Positions 14,989-23,635 of a stretch of DNA of 32,129 nucleotides are shown piece by piece. The position numbers and the translations under genes are program-made. The notes below the pieces were generated by a model. It saw nothing but the letters and a program-made list of their open reading frames with translations, was not told the origin of the DNA and did no database searches. Numbering within the stretch: position 1 is the stretch's first letter; the number at the start of each line of letters is the position of its first letter. Origin of the DNA: Flavobacteriaceae bacterium (GTDB taxonomy: Bacteria; Bacteroidota; Bacteroidia; Flavobacteriales; Flavobacteriaceae); assembly GCA_015494075.1 (NCBI GenBank), contig WGBX01000177.1:1-32129 (forward strand), in the 5' to 3' direction.

Positions 14989-16344
14989 TTATTTTTTCCA
15001 GTTGCTGTCAAATTTACATTCTTGGTAGTCTTTATTTATTTTGACATAATTATTTTTGATTTTTTCATTCATCCATTTTATCAACACTTGTTGTTTTTTT
15101 TGTTCGAGTGCCATTTCTTTGATTTTAGGATAGTCTTTTACATAATTTAATTTATGTCGCGGTATGCGTTTTTTGACCATTATAATTTTATATAATTCTT
15201 GGCCTGTACGATCATTTTCTGTTAGGACTTCACTTATTTCACCTTCTTTCATATTTTGAACGATTTGGTGTATTTTTGGGTCTAACATGGTTAATTCTAA
15301 CATGGCATCTCCTGTATTTGGATTCACAATTTTTCCTCCTAAATCTTTGGTTTCTTTGTCATCGGAGAAATTTTTAGCAGCTTCTTCAAAACTGATTTCT
15401 TTATTTAATATACGTTTGCGAAGGGTGTCGAGTTGTTTTTTAGCTGCTCTTTTATTGAGAAAACTGATTTCCGGTACCATCAAAATATGTCGTACTACAC
15501 GTTCTTGGCCGTTTATTTCTTCTACCGTCAAAATATGCCATCCAAATTGTGTTTTAAAAGGCTCTGACACTTGTCCTTTGTCTAAACTAAAAGCTGCATC
15601 TTTAAAGGCTTGAACAAATGCAGATTTACGGGTTATCACATATTTACCGCCATTGGCACGTGAGCCGGGGTCTTGAGAATATAAGACTGCTTGTGCTCTA
15701 AAACTGGCCCCGTCTTCTACCTTCTTTTTAATATCTTTTAATTTATTGATAACCTTTTGTTCAGCTTCTTTATCAGGTTTTGGTTTAATTACTAATTGTA
15801 GCAATTCGACTTGAGTACCGATTTCGGGGACTTTATCTTCGGGAATTTTATCATAAAAAGTTTTAACTTCTTCCGGACTAACATCGACATCTTTTAAAAC
15901 CTTTTGACGCATTAATTGCACATATTTTTTTTCTTTATCTAATTTAGTTAATTCATTTTTCAGCTCGGTCAGCGTTTTTTTGTTATAAAATTCTAAAACT
16001 TTATCTAAATCACCTCCCATTTGAGTTTTCATATATTCAATTTGCTGGTTGACCATTCCCTCAACTTCTTTATCAGTAACCTTAATCAAAGTGTCTTTTT
16101 TGGCTTCAATCAGCAAAAGTTTATTTTGTAGCAAACGCTCCAATATTTTACAATCATCTAAATTTTGTGTGTCCAAACCTTGTTGTTTCAATTGGAGTTT
16201 TAATTGTTCGATTTCAGAATTAAGAACAATTTTATTGCCAACAACAGCTGCTACACCATCTATTTTTATTTTTTTATTTTGCCCGATAGCCGGTTGAATG
16301 CTCCATAAGACAAGTCCAAATATGATTAATTTTAGTCTATTCAT
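14989..16344 (-). CDS. SurA-like periplasmic chaperone / peptidyl-prolyl isomerase
   Basis: A 451-residue exported protein with signal peptide (MNRLKLIIFGLVLWSIQPAIGQ region, cleavage near residue 22). The SurA N-terminal chaperone domain covers about 28-165 (KIDGVAAVVGNKIVLNSEIE). Two parvulin domains follow, near 175-278 (VELLQLVIKPKP, then SRANGGKYVI and FKTQFGWHILTVEE) and near 283-385 (RVVRHILMVPEIS, then LGGKIVNPNTGD). SurA escorts unfolded outer membrane proteins to the BAM complex. The ATG overlaps the preceding gene's stop by 4 bases. It is the third of three consecutive folding-factor genes. Confidence 0.88.
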   Translation of the reverse strand: MNRLKLIIFGLVLWSIQPAIGQNKKIKIDGVAAVVGNKIVLNSEIEQLKLQLKQQGLDTQNLDDCKILERLLQNKLLLIEAKKDTLIKVTDKEVEGMVNQQIEYMKTQMGGDLDKVLEFYNKKTLTELKNELTKLDKEKKYVQLMRQKVLKDVDVSPEEVKTFYDKIPEDKVPEIGTQVELLQLVIKPKPDKEAEQKVINKLKDIKKKVEDGASFRAQAVLYSQDPGSRANGGKYVITRKSAFVQAFKDAAFSLDKGQVSEPFKTQFGWHILTVEEINGQERVVRHILMVPEISFLNKRAAKKQLDTLRKRILNKEISFEEAAKNFSDDKETKDLGGKIVNPNTGDAMLELTMLDPKIHQIVQNMKEGEISEVLTENDRTGQELYKIIMVKKRIPRHKLNYVKDYPKIKEMALEQKKQQVLIKWMNEKIKNNYVKINKDYQECKFDSNWKK

Positions 16345-17231
16345 TGCACTGTTTTTGTTTTAAATATTTTAAAAATCTTTTTATTAATAGCTTCTTCTTT
16401 TAAATGAACTTTTAACTGTGATAATGCTTGTTGTTTTCGTTTACTCAAAATAAGTTGGTTCAAATCATTTTTAACCAACTCTAAAGGTAAATAAGCTTGT
16501 TTTGTCACAGTGTTTTTAATAAACACCAAATATAAACTTAAACTGTCTGTTAATACAAACTTTTTGCGTTTTTTTAAGATATATTTTTCATTTACAGATT
16601 TTAAAACCGGTAATTCCTTCTTTAAATCTGATAACTTATACCATTTATTATCATCTAAATTAAATTTTTGAAAAGTAGATGTATTTTTAATCAGACTGTC
16701 TGCATAGACAGCTTGATCAGAAAAAAACCATTTTTTAAACTTTGGTATTTTTGATGATTGCTTAGGGATAACAATATATTGTGAAGCGACATAATTATCG
16801 GTCGATTTAAAGTACTTTCTGTAGTCTTGATAATATTTTTGTAATGTATCGCCAGTAATAATTGTGTCTATAAATTTTTGAATTAGCAATTCTTTATAGG
16901 TTTCCGTTAGTAAATCTTTTTTATATTGTTGTACCAAATGGTTAATTTTGGCAGTATCGACATTACGTTCGGCTTGTTTGAGCAGAAGTGTTTTGTAAGC
17001 CCAATCTTCCATATATTGACTCAGGCTGTTTAAGCTATCTTCAGGCGTTTTTCCCTTGTAAATATCTGGTGCAATATCTTCAAAATATAAATATGTATTA
17101 TAAATTTTTGCAATGGGCTTTTTATCCGGCTTATCCTGATTGAAATGGCAAGCCGATATTACGACGAATATAATTATAAACCTAAGTTTATTTCTTATAT
17201 TTTGCACGAACTTGTTGCCAGACTTTTTCAT
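16341..17231 (-). CDS. SurA-N-like lipoprotein with degenerate isomerase region
   Basis: A 296-residue lipoprotein (lipobox V-I-S-A-C, Cys28). After the cysteine it has an N-terminal region like the chaperone domain of SurA/PpiC proteins (IYNTYLYFEDIAPDIYKGKTPEDS, then long helices to about residue 130). A C-terminal part (about 135-240) occupies the place of a parvulin domain but lacks the usual GG and F-x-x-x-G-W-H motifs. It is therefore probably a holdase without isomerase activity. The ATG at 17231 overlaps the previous gene by 44 bases. A GTG at 17207 is an alternative start that shortens the charged leader and cuts the overlap to 20. It is translationally linked with both neighbours. 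Confidence 0.72.
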   Translation of the reverse strand: MKKSGNKFVQNIRNKLRFIIIFVVISACHFNQDKPDKKPIAKIYNTYLYFEDIAPDIYKGKTPEDSLNSLSQYMEDWAYKTLLLKQAERNVDTAKINHLVQQYKKDLLTETYKELLIQKFIDTIITGDTLQKYYQDYRKYFKSTDNYVASQYIVIPKQSSKIPKFKKWFFSDQAVYADSLIKNTSTFQKFNLDDNKWYKLSDLKKELPVLKSVNEKYILKKRKKFVLTDSLSLYLVFIKNTVTKQAYLPLELVKNDLNQLILSKRKQQALSQLKVHLKEEAINKKIFKIFKTKTVQ

Positions 17232-19122
17232 TAATTTTCACAGAATATTTCTTTTTTAATTTTGACAACCATTGTTGTTCTAAGTAGTTTTGATAATCAG
17301 AAACCACTTGTCCTTTAATTTCTTTTAAAGACGGCATGTAAGCAGGATGAGTCTTGGTTAAATAATAAAGAACATATTGCTTACCTTCCTTTTGTAACGA
17401 CCAATTTTTATTTTTATCGAAAGTCACCGGTAGCGTTTCGTCAGTATAAGTTTTTTCTTTTGTAATAACACCTTCTTTTTGATATTTTTCTTCAATTTCT
17501 TTTTTTGAGTGTCCATTGGTTAAATCCTTAGCTATTTTTTTGGCTGTTTTATGGTTTGAGGTTTGTACCAATAGAACGTCAAAAGTTTCAGGTTTCATAT
17601 AATTTTTTCGGTGTTGTTGATAATATTTTTTAAGACCTAAGCTGTCTTTCTCAGCTTTATCCCAAATTTGTTGTTTTTTTATGGCATATAACATTAAACC
17701 GTGTTTATATTCATTCATTATTTGTGCAAATTCAGGATAAAATTGTTCTAAATGATGATTGTAATAATCAAATAGTTGATTTTCTTTAAAGCGTTCAAAA
17801 GCTTTGGATATGACAGCTTTCTTTTGAGGATATTTGTCAGGATTTTTTTTCTGATGGGTATATAAATATTGATAAAAATCGCGATAAGTCACTTTTTTAT
17901 CGTTGTTTATGACAAATAATACCTTTTGATTTTCGGGTGTTTGCGGAATATGCCATTTGTTAACAAAAAAATCACGATTGATATGTGTCGTTACGATATC
18001 CAAATTACCGGTAATTTTTACTTGCAACTCTTTGTTTAGTTTTTCAATTAGTTTTTTACGGCCCATTTTAGAACGCTCATCGCGTAATACTTTTTGATGT
18101 ACCAAGTTTTTTACTTGATCAAAGTCTAAAACCGGATATTTTCGAATTAATTTAATGATATGCCAACCATATTTAGTTTGAAACGGTTGGGATATGTCAC
18201 CGGGATTTTTCAAATTAAAAGCTTGGTTTTCAAATGATGGTATCATTTGGCGAATGCCAAATTTATGTAGCCGCCCACCATTGATAGCCGTATGTTTGTC
18301 ATCTGAAAATTTCCGAGCTAAATTTTTAAAACTGTCTTCATTATTTTGTAATTGCGAATATATTTGGAAGATACGCGTTTTGGCATCCAATTCGTTTTTT
18401 TTGTCGGGGTGGTTTACAGTCATGATATGTGCAACTTCAACTTCGCCACGCGCCGGCCTTTTGTCTAATACTTTAATGATATGATAGCCGTATTTGGTCC
18501 TGAAGGGTTTGGATATTTTTCCTACCGGAGTTTGATAAGCAGCCGTCTCAAATGGATAAACCGTATGAAATGCATTGATATAGTCCAAATCTCCTTTATT
18601 CATTTTGGCAGAAGGATCTTCGGAATATTGTTGTGCCAGTTGACCAAAATCAATGTCTTGTTGTGCCTTCTTATATATCATCATGATTTTATTATAAGCT
18701 TTTAAGGTGTCAGCCGGCGAAGCATCCGGAGCCACTTTAACTAAAATATGTGCAACATGAACATCGGTTTTCATCCGGTTGTAAGCTTCTTTAACCAATT
18801 GATTAATAATAGCATTATCCGAAAGGTATTTTTTTGATAAATCTTTTCTGTAAGTGGCTAATTCTCTTTTTAACTGCGGATCTTGATCAAATTTCTGATC
18901 ATAAGCATCAGCTAATTCAAGTTTATATTTGATAAACAACTGAAGATAATTGTCGATGTCTTTTTGAGTAGGGTCTTGAATCAAATCTAAATTTTTAGTA
19001 TACATCAATTCAAATTTTTGCGGCGATACTTTTTGATTGCCCAATTGCATTAAGTAAGTTGAATCTTGTCCATAAAAAGTTAGGCTTAACAGAAAAAATA
19101 AACTGTATAAATTTTTTTTCAT
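17188..19122 (-). CDS. Periplasmic peptidyl-prolyl isomerase with two parvulin domains
   Basis: A 644-residue exported protein beginning M-K-K-N-L-Y-S with a signal peptide cleaved near F-Y-G-Q (residue 19). A helical N-terminal domain (about 20-120) precedes two parvulin domains, near 121-221 (VAHILVKVAPD, then FRTKYGYHIIKV) and 229-333 (VAHIMTVNHP, then FQTKYGWHIIKL). A long helical C-terminal part (340-644) follows. The frame is open to an ATG at 19143, but a -7 element (19145-19152) puts transcription start near 19138, so the Met at 19122 is preferred. It leads the five-gene operon. Likely role: folding of exported and outer membrane proteins. Confidence 0.87.
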   Translation of the reverse strand: MKKNLYSLFFLLSLTFYGQDSTYLMQLGNQKVSPQKFELMYTKNLDLIQDPTQKDIDNYLQLFIKYKLELADAYDQKFDQDPQLKRELATYRKDLSKKYLSDNAIINQLVKEAYNRMKTDVHVAHILVKVAPDASPADTLKAYNKIMMIYKKAQQDIDFGQLAQQYSEDPSAKMNKGDLDYINAFHTVYPFETAAYQTPVGKISKPFRTKYGYHIIKVLDKRPARGEVEVAHIMTVNHPDKKNELDAKTRIFQIYSQLQNNEDSFKNLARKFSDDKHTAINGGRLHKFGIRQMIPSFENQAFNLKNPGDISQPFQTKYGWHIIKLIRKYPVLDFDQVKNLVHQKVLRDERSKMGRKKLIEKLNKELQVKITGNLDIVTTHINRDFFVNKWHIPQTPENQKVLFVINNDKKVTYRDFYQYLYTHQKKNPDKYPQKKAVISKAFERFKENQLFDYYNHHLEQFYPEFAQIMNEYKHGLMLYAIKKQQIWDKAEKDSLGLKKYYQQHRKNYMKPETFDVLLVQTSNHKTAKKIAKDLTNGHSKKEIEEKYQKEGVITKEKTYTDETLPVTFDKNKNWSLQKEGKQYVLYYLTKTHPAYMPSLKEIKGQVVSDYQNYLEQQWLSKLKKKYSVKINEKVWQQVRAKYKK

Positions 19123-19144
19123 AATCATTTTTTTATAATGCATG

Positions 19145-19152
19145 CAAATTTA
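19145..19152 (-). promoter_or_regulatory. Bacteroidota -7 element before the folding-factor operon
   Basis: The minus strand reads TAAATTTG, matching TAnnTTTG, 22 bases upstream of the chosen ATG (19122). Its position rules against the upstream ATG at 19143, which would lie at or before the transcription start. Confidence 0.46.
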
Positions 19153-19227
19153 CTGTTTTTAATGAAATTATTTTTTTTATTTGAATATATAAAACTTATA
19201 GCTGATTATATAAGCTATATTTAAAAA

Positions 19228-19980
19228 TCAAGGCTTAACTTTATATTTCTTCTTGGCCTCTTCTTGTGCCATTTTGTAATTTTTATTTTGACCAACAAAA
19301 AAAGGTAAATATATATTCATATACAATTTTTGTTTAAGAGACTTTTGAATTGATTGATGGTCAGGTGTTTTTTTACGAACTACAAAAACATCAAAAGGTT
19401 TTTTATGATAGTAACGAACAGCTTGTTCTATCAATTCCGAATCTTTTTGATTTAAAATTAAATATTCATCGCTTATTGATCTTACCACAAAGGCTTTTTG
19501 AAAATTTTTTCCGTTGCCGCTATATAAAGGAACTCGAATTAAATCTGCATATCTTTTATAATAAATTTTTGCTTGTTTTGTTTGTCCCGTTTTTTTACTT
19601 GCATAGCCCATAAGCATATATAAGCGAGCATTGAACGGATACATATTTATTAATTTTTTTCCTTCGATTAATGCTTTTTCAAAATTCATTTCATCCATTA
19701 ATTGTGCAATTTGATTTATGGCTTTATCTTCGTTAACAGGTTTATAATCAGGCATGAAGCAACTTCCGTAATAAAGTGACATCAACTCATCAGATGTTAT
19801 TTTTTGAGGAGTATTAAGCCATTTTTGCTTTAAATGTGTAAAATAATTTTTGTGTTTTAATACCATAGTTTTTAAAGTATCTAATTCTAAACCATAAACT
19901 TTGTTTATATCAGAAGACTGCGCTTTGAGGTGCATATTAAAAACAAATAAAAAACTAAAAAAAAGATATTTTGTTCTCAT
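19228..19980 (-). CDS. Secreted DUF4919-like protein
   Basis: A 250-residue exported protein with a signal peptide (cleavage near L-K-A-Q, residue 21). The mature part includes LMSLYYGSCFMPDYKPV, a TPR-like helical pair (INQIAQLMDEMNFEKALIEG, then LMGYASKKTGQTKQAKIYYK), and GNGKNFQKAFVVRSISDEYLIL. The last stretch, with a glycine-rich turn, A-F-V-V and D-E-Y, fits the DUF4919 family of Bacteroidota. The role is unknown. It is divergent from the gamma-glutamyltransferase gene across 76 bases. The C-terminus is lysine-rich. Confidence 0.72.
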   Translation of the reverse strand: MRTKYLFFSFLFVFNMHLKAQSSDINKVYGLELDTLKTMVLKHKNYFTHLKQKWLNTPQKITSDELMSLYYGSCFMPDYKPVNEDKAINQIAQLMDEMNFEKALIEGKKLINMYPFNARLYMLMGYASKKTGQTKQAKIYYKRYADLIRVPLYSGNGKNFQKAFVVRSISDEYLILNQKDSELIEQAVRYYHKKPFDVFVVRKKTPDHQSIQKSLKQKLYMNIYLPFFVGQNKNYKMAQEEAKKKYKVKP

Positions 19981-20056
19981 GATTATGAAAAAATTAGATA
20001 GTTTAAAGGTCGAAATTAAAAATAAATTTTATATTAGAGGCTTATAACTTTATAAT

Positions 20057-21754
20057 ATGCAAAAATTATTCCTTTTAAGTCTGTTAATTTTCTTGGTATG
20101 GGCCTGTGACAATTCGTCTCATGCCTATAAGACACATAAACATTTAGTAACAGATACTGCCATGGTGGTTTCTGCCCATCCTTATGCTTCCAAGATAGGT
20201 GTTAAAATTATGAAACAAGGTGGCAATGCCGTTGATGCTTTGGTTGCTACCAATTTTGCATTGGCAGTAGTTTACCCGCGAGCCGGTAATTTAGGTGGCG
20301 GAGGATTTATGATTATTAGAACACCCGAAGGCGAAGCTACGACATTAGATTTTAGGGAAACGGCTCCTGCAAAAGCTCATAAAAATTTATATTTGGATAA
20401 GCAAGGGCAAGTTGTTAAGGGATTGAGTCGTAATGGCGGATTAGCCGTAGGTGTGCCGGGGACCGTTGCAGGTTTGTACACAGCTTGGCAAAAATACGGA
20501 CGTATAAAAGATTGGGCTGTTTTATTAAAACCGGCCATTGATTTAGCCGAACAAGGTTTCCCGGTTTCAGAAGCCGAAGCCCACCGTTTAAATAAATATA
20601 AAAATGATTTTTTAAAATGGAATCCCGATAATAAAACCTTCATTAAAGACCGATGGTTAGCCGGCGATTATTTGGTGCAACCCAATTTAGCAAAAACCTT
20701 GAAAATTATAGCGCAAAAAGGCCCCAAAGGTTTTTATGAAGGGCCGGTAGCCCAAGCTATTGTTAAAAAAGTAGTAAAAAGCGGTGGAATTATAAATATG
20801 GATGATTTAAAGCAATACCAAACAAAATTTAGAAAACCGATAGAAGTTTCCTACAAAAATTATAAAGTTATTTCAATGCCGCCACCTTCGAGTGGTGGAA
20901 TTGCTTTGGGTCAACTTTTAAAAATTGTTGCCCGTTATCCGTTGAAAAAATGGGGATTCCATTCTTATAAAACCAGCCATTTAATGGTAGAAGCTGAGAA
21001 AAGAGTTTATGCCGATCGTGCCAAATATTTAGGAGATAGTGATTTTTATCCGGTACCTGTTGATACACTTTTGAGTGAAGCATATTTAATCAAACGGATG
21101 TCTGATTTTTCAATGAAAAAAGCAACACCCAGCACCGATATTTTCCCCGGTCAATTCCAATTTCACAAAGAAAGTTTTGAAACGACCCATATTTCCATCG
21201 TTGATTCGGATAGGATGGCCGTATCTTGTACAACGACCTTAAATTCTAATTATGGTTCAAAAGTTATTGTCGACGGCTACGGTTTCTTTTTAAATAATGA
21301 GATGGATGATTTTAGTGCCAAGCCGGGAGTCCCAAACCAGTTTGGCTTAATAGGTGCTGAAGCCAATGCTATTGCACCCCACAAGCGTATGCTCAGCTCT
21401 ATGACACCAACTATTGTAACAAAAGACCATGAAGTATTTATGGTTTTAGGCACTCCGGGCGGTTCAACTATTATTACTTCGGTTTTTCAAAGCATTTTAA
21501 ATGTTATTGACTTTGATATGAATATGTATGATGCCGTTCAAGCCAAGCGTTTTCATCACCAGTTTTTACCCGACTATATTATGTTTGAAAAAAATACTTT
21601 TAGTCATAAAGTTGCAGATCAATTAAAACAAGCCGGACACCAATTAAAACAGATAAAATACATAGGTATTGTAAAAGCCATTTTGGTTAAAGACGGTCAG
21701 TTAGAAGGTGCCGGTGATACCAGAAATAAAGATGATGATGTAGAAGGATATTGA
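20057..21754 (+). CDS. ggt: Gamma-glutamyltransferase, lipoprotein form
   Basis: A 565-residue N-terminal nucleophile hydrolase that cleaves the gamma-glutamyl bond of glutathione and related compounds, releasing or transferring glutamate. The catalytic Thr is T376 in ETTHISIVD, where autoprocessing makes the large (about 17-375) and small (376-565) subunits. The small subunit has the substrate-lid stretch LNNEMDDFSAKPGVPNQFG and the oxyanion-type MLSSMTPTI. The large subunit has AGNLGGGGFMIIR and LDFRETAP. The N-terminus ends in V-W-A-C (Cys17), so the enzyme is probably lipid-anchored instead of freely periplasmic; Trp at -2 of the lipobox is atypical. Next to a glutathione-independent set of neighbours, its substrate may be peptides. 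Confidence 0.93.
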   Translation: MQKLFLLSLLIFLVWACDNSSHAYKTHKHLVTDTAMVVSAHPYASKIGVKIMKQGGNAVDALVATNFALAVVYPRAGNLGGGGFMIIRTPEGEATTLDFRETAPAKAHKNLYLDKQGQVVKGLSRNGGLAVGVPGTVAGLYTAWQKYGRIKDWAVLLKPAIDLAEQGFPVSEAEAHRLNKYKNDFLKWNPDNKTFIKDRWLAGDYLVQPNLAKTLKIIAQKGPKGFYEGPVAQAIVKKVVKSGGIINMDDLKQYQTKFRKPIEVSYKNYKVISMPPPSSGGIALGQLLKIVARYPLKKWGFHSYKTSHLMVEAEKRVYADRAKYLGDSDFYPVPVDTLLSEAYLIKRMSDFSMKKATPSTDIFPGQFQFHKESFETTHISIVDSDRMAVSCTTTLNSNYGSKVIVDGYGFFLNNEMDDFSAKPGVPNQFGLIGAEANAIAPHKRMLSSMTPTIVTKDHEVFMVLGTPGGSTIITSVFQSILNVIDFDMNMYDAVQAKRFHHQFLPDYIMFEKNTFSHKVADQLKQAGHQLKQIKYIGIVKAILVKDGQLEGAGDTRNKDDDVEGY

Positions 21755-21879
21755 TAAAAATGATATAGATATTTTTTAAAATATAGCAAACACTTATTTC
21801 TAAGACCTGTTTTTGCAACTTTAATACTTTTTTAAGGACTTTTAACTAATCTTTAAGGCGGAAAACTGCTAAAATATTG

Positions 21880-21887
21880 TATTTTTG
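21880..21887 (+). promoter_or_regulatory. Bacteroidota -7 element before glnS
   Basis: TATTTTTG matches TAnnTTTG; predicted start near 21894 leaves about 13 bases before the ATG at 21907. It excludes the earlier in-frame ATG at 21877 as the translation start. Confidence 0.46.
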
Positions 21888-21906
21888 TCAAGTTAAAAAT
21901 ATGATC

Positions 21907-23577
21907 ATGTCAGAAGAGAAAAAATCTTTAAACTTTATTGAACAAATTATTGAGGAAGATCTAAAAAACGGCTTACCTCAAGAAAAATTGCGATTTAGAT
22001 TTCCGCCCGAACCCAATGGTTATTTACATATAGGACATGCGGCATCTATTTGTTTAAATTTTGGCTTAGGTAAAAAATATAATGCGCCGGTAAATTTACG
22101 TTTTGATGATACCAATCCGGCAAAAGAAGAGCAAGAATATGTCGATGCTATTAAAAAAGATATTGCTTGGTTGGGATTTAAGTGGGATAAGGAGTTGTAT
22201 GCTTCCAATTATTTTCAGCAATTATACGACTGGGCCGTTGACATGATCAAGCAAGGTAAAGCCTATGTTGATGAGCAACCACAAGACGTTATAAACACTC
22301 AAAAAGGGACACCTACGCAGGCCGGGATTGAAAGTCCATACCGCAACAGGTCTGCTGCTGAAAGTTTAGATTTGTTAGAACGCATGAACAAAGGTGAGTT
22401 TGAAGAAGGAGCAATGGTTTTACGTGCTAAAATAGATATGGCTTCGCCCAATATGCACATGCGCGATCCTATTATGTATCGCATTTTACACAGAGCCCAT
22501 CACCGTACCGGTGACCAATGGAAAATATATCCTATGTATGATTGGACACATGGCCAATCTGATTATTTAGAACAGATCTCTCATTCACTTTGCACCTTAG
22601 AGTTTAAGCCTCATCGTCCTTTGTACGAATGGTATGTTGAACAAGTTTATAATGGTGGTTTAAAACCCAAACAACGTGAATTTGCCCGACGTAACCTCAG
22701 CTATACAGTAATGAGTAAGCGTAAATTACTACAATTAGTAGAAGAGGGTTATGTCAACGGTTGGGATGATCCGCGTATGCCGACTATTTCCGGCCTAAGA
22801 CGTCGCGGTTATACACCGGAGTCTATCATTAATTTTAGTGAATTATCCGGAATTTCAAAGCGTGAAAATGTGACCGATGTAGCTTTATTAGAATTTGCAG
22901 CCCGCGAACATTTAAATAAAATAGCACCCAGACGAATGGCTGTGTTAGATCCTATAAAATTGGTTATTGATAATTACCCCGAAGGAAAAGTAGAATATTT
23001 AAAAGCTGAAAATAATCCGGAAGATGAAACAGCCGGCTACAGAGAAATGCCTTTTGCCCGTGAACTTTATATTGAAAGAGATGATTTTAAAGAAAGTGCC
23101 AATCGTAAATTTTTCAGATTGACTTTAGGCAAGGAAGTTCGACTAAAAAATGCTTACATCATTAAAGGGGAAAGCGTTGTCAAAGATGTTGACGGAAATA
23201 TAATTGAAATACATGCTACTTATGATCCATTAAGTAAAAGCGGTAGCGGAACTCCTGAAAGTAAACGAAAAGTAAAAGGTACTTTACATTGGGTCACAGC
23301 AAAACATAGTGTACCGGCCGAAATTCGTATATATGACAGATTGTTCATAGATGAAGCGCCGGACGGACATAAAGACAGAAGTTTTTTAGAATTTTTAAAC
23401 CCAAATAGTTTACAAATTGACAGAAAAGCACGTTTGGAACCAAATTTGCAAGACGTTAAACCCGGAGAGCGCTTCCAATTTACGCGCTTGGGTTATTTTG
23501 TCGTTGATCCGGATTCTACCAAAGATCAATTGGTCTTTAACCGTACCGTAACCTTACGGGATACTTGGAAAAAATGA
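21907..23577 (+). CDS. glnS: Glutaminyl-tRNA synthetase
   Basis: A 556-residue class I aminoacyl-tRNA synthetase charging tRNA-Gln with glutamine. The HIGH motif is LHIGH (H41-H44) in PPEPNGYLHIGHA, and the KMSKS loop is VMSKRK (M269-K273). FDDTNPAKE near residues 68-76 is the GlnRS/GluRS amino-acid pocket. The C-terminal anticodon-binding beta-barrels occupy about 340-556. Length matches E. coli GlnS (554). The open frame begins at 21877, but I start at the MSEEKK methionine because the promoter lies between. Its presence indicates direct Gln-tRNA charging. It is followed 58 bases later by batD on the same strand. Confidence 0.95.
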   Translation: MSEEKKSLNFIEQIIEEDLKNGLPQEKLRFRFPPEPNGYLHIGHAASICLNFGLGKKYNAPVNLRFDDTNPAKEEQEYVDAIKKDIAWLGFKWDKELYASNYFQQLYDWAVDMIKQGKAYVDEQPQDVINTQKGTPTQAGIESPYRNRSAAESLDLLERMNKGEFEEGAMVLRAKIDMASPNMHMRDPIMYRILHRAHHRTGDQWKIYPMYDWTHGQSDYLEQISHSLCTLEFKPHRPLYEWYVEQVYNGGLKPKQREFARRNLSYTVMSKRKLLQLVEEGYVNGWDDPRMPTISGLRRRGYTPESIINFSELSGISKRENVTDVALLEFAAREHLNKIAPRRMAVLDPIKLVIDNYPEGKVEYLKAENNPEDETAGYREMPFARELYIERDDFKESANRKFFRLTLGKEVRLKNAYIIKGESVVKDVDGNIIEIHATYDPLSKSGSGTPESKRKVKGTLHWVTAKHSVPAEIRIYDRLFIDEAPDGHKDRSFLEFLNPNSLQIDRKARLEPNLQDVKPGERFQFTRLGYFVVDPDSTKDQLVFNRTVTLRDTWKK

Positions 23578-23635
23578 CATTTTAATGATGCATTGGCAAC
23601 CGTAAGGCAATTTTACCAATTTAGTAAATGATAGA

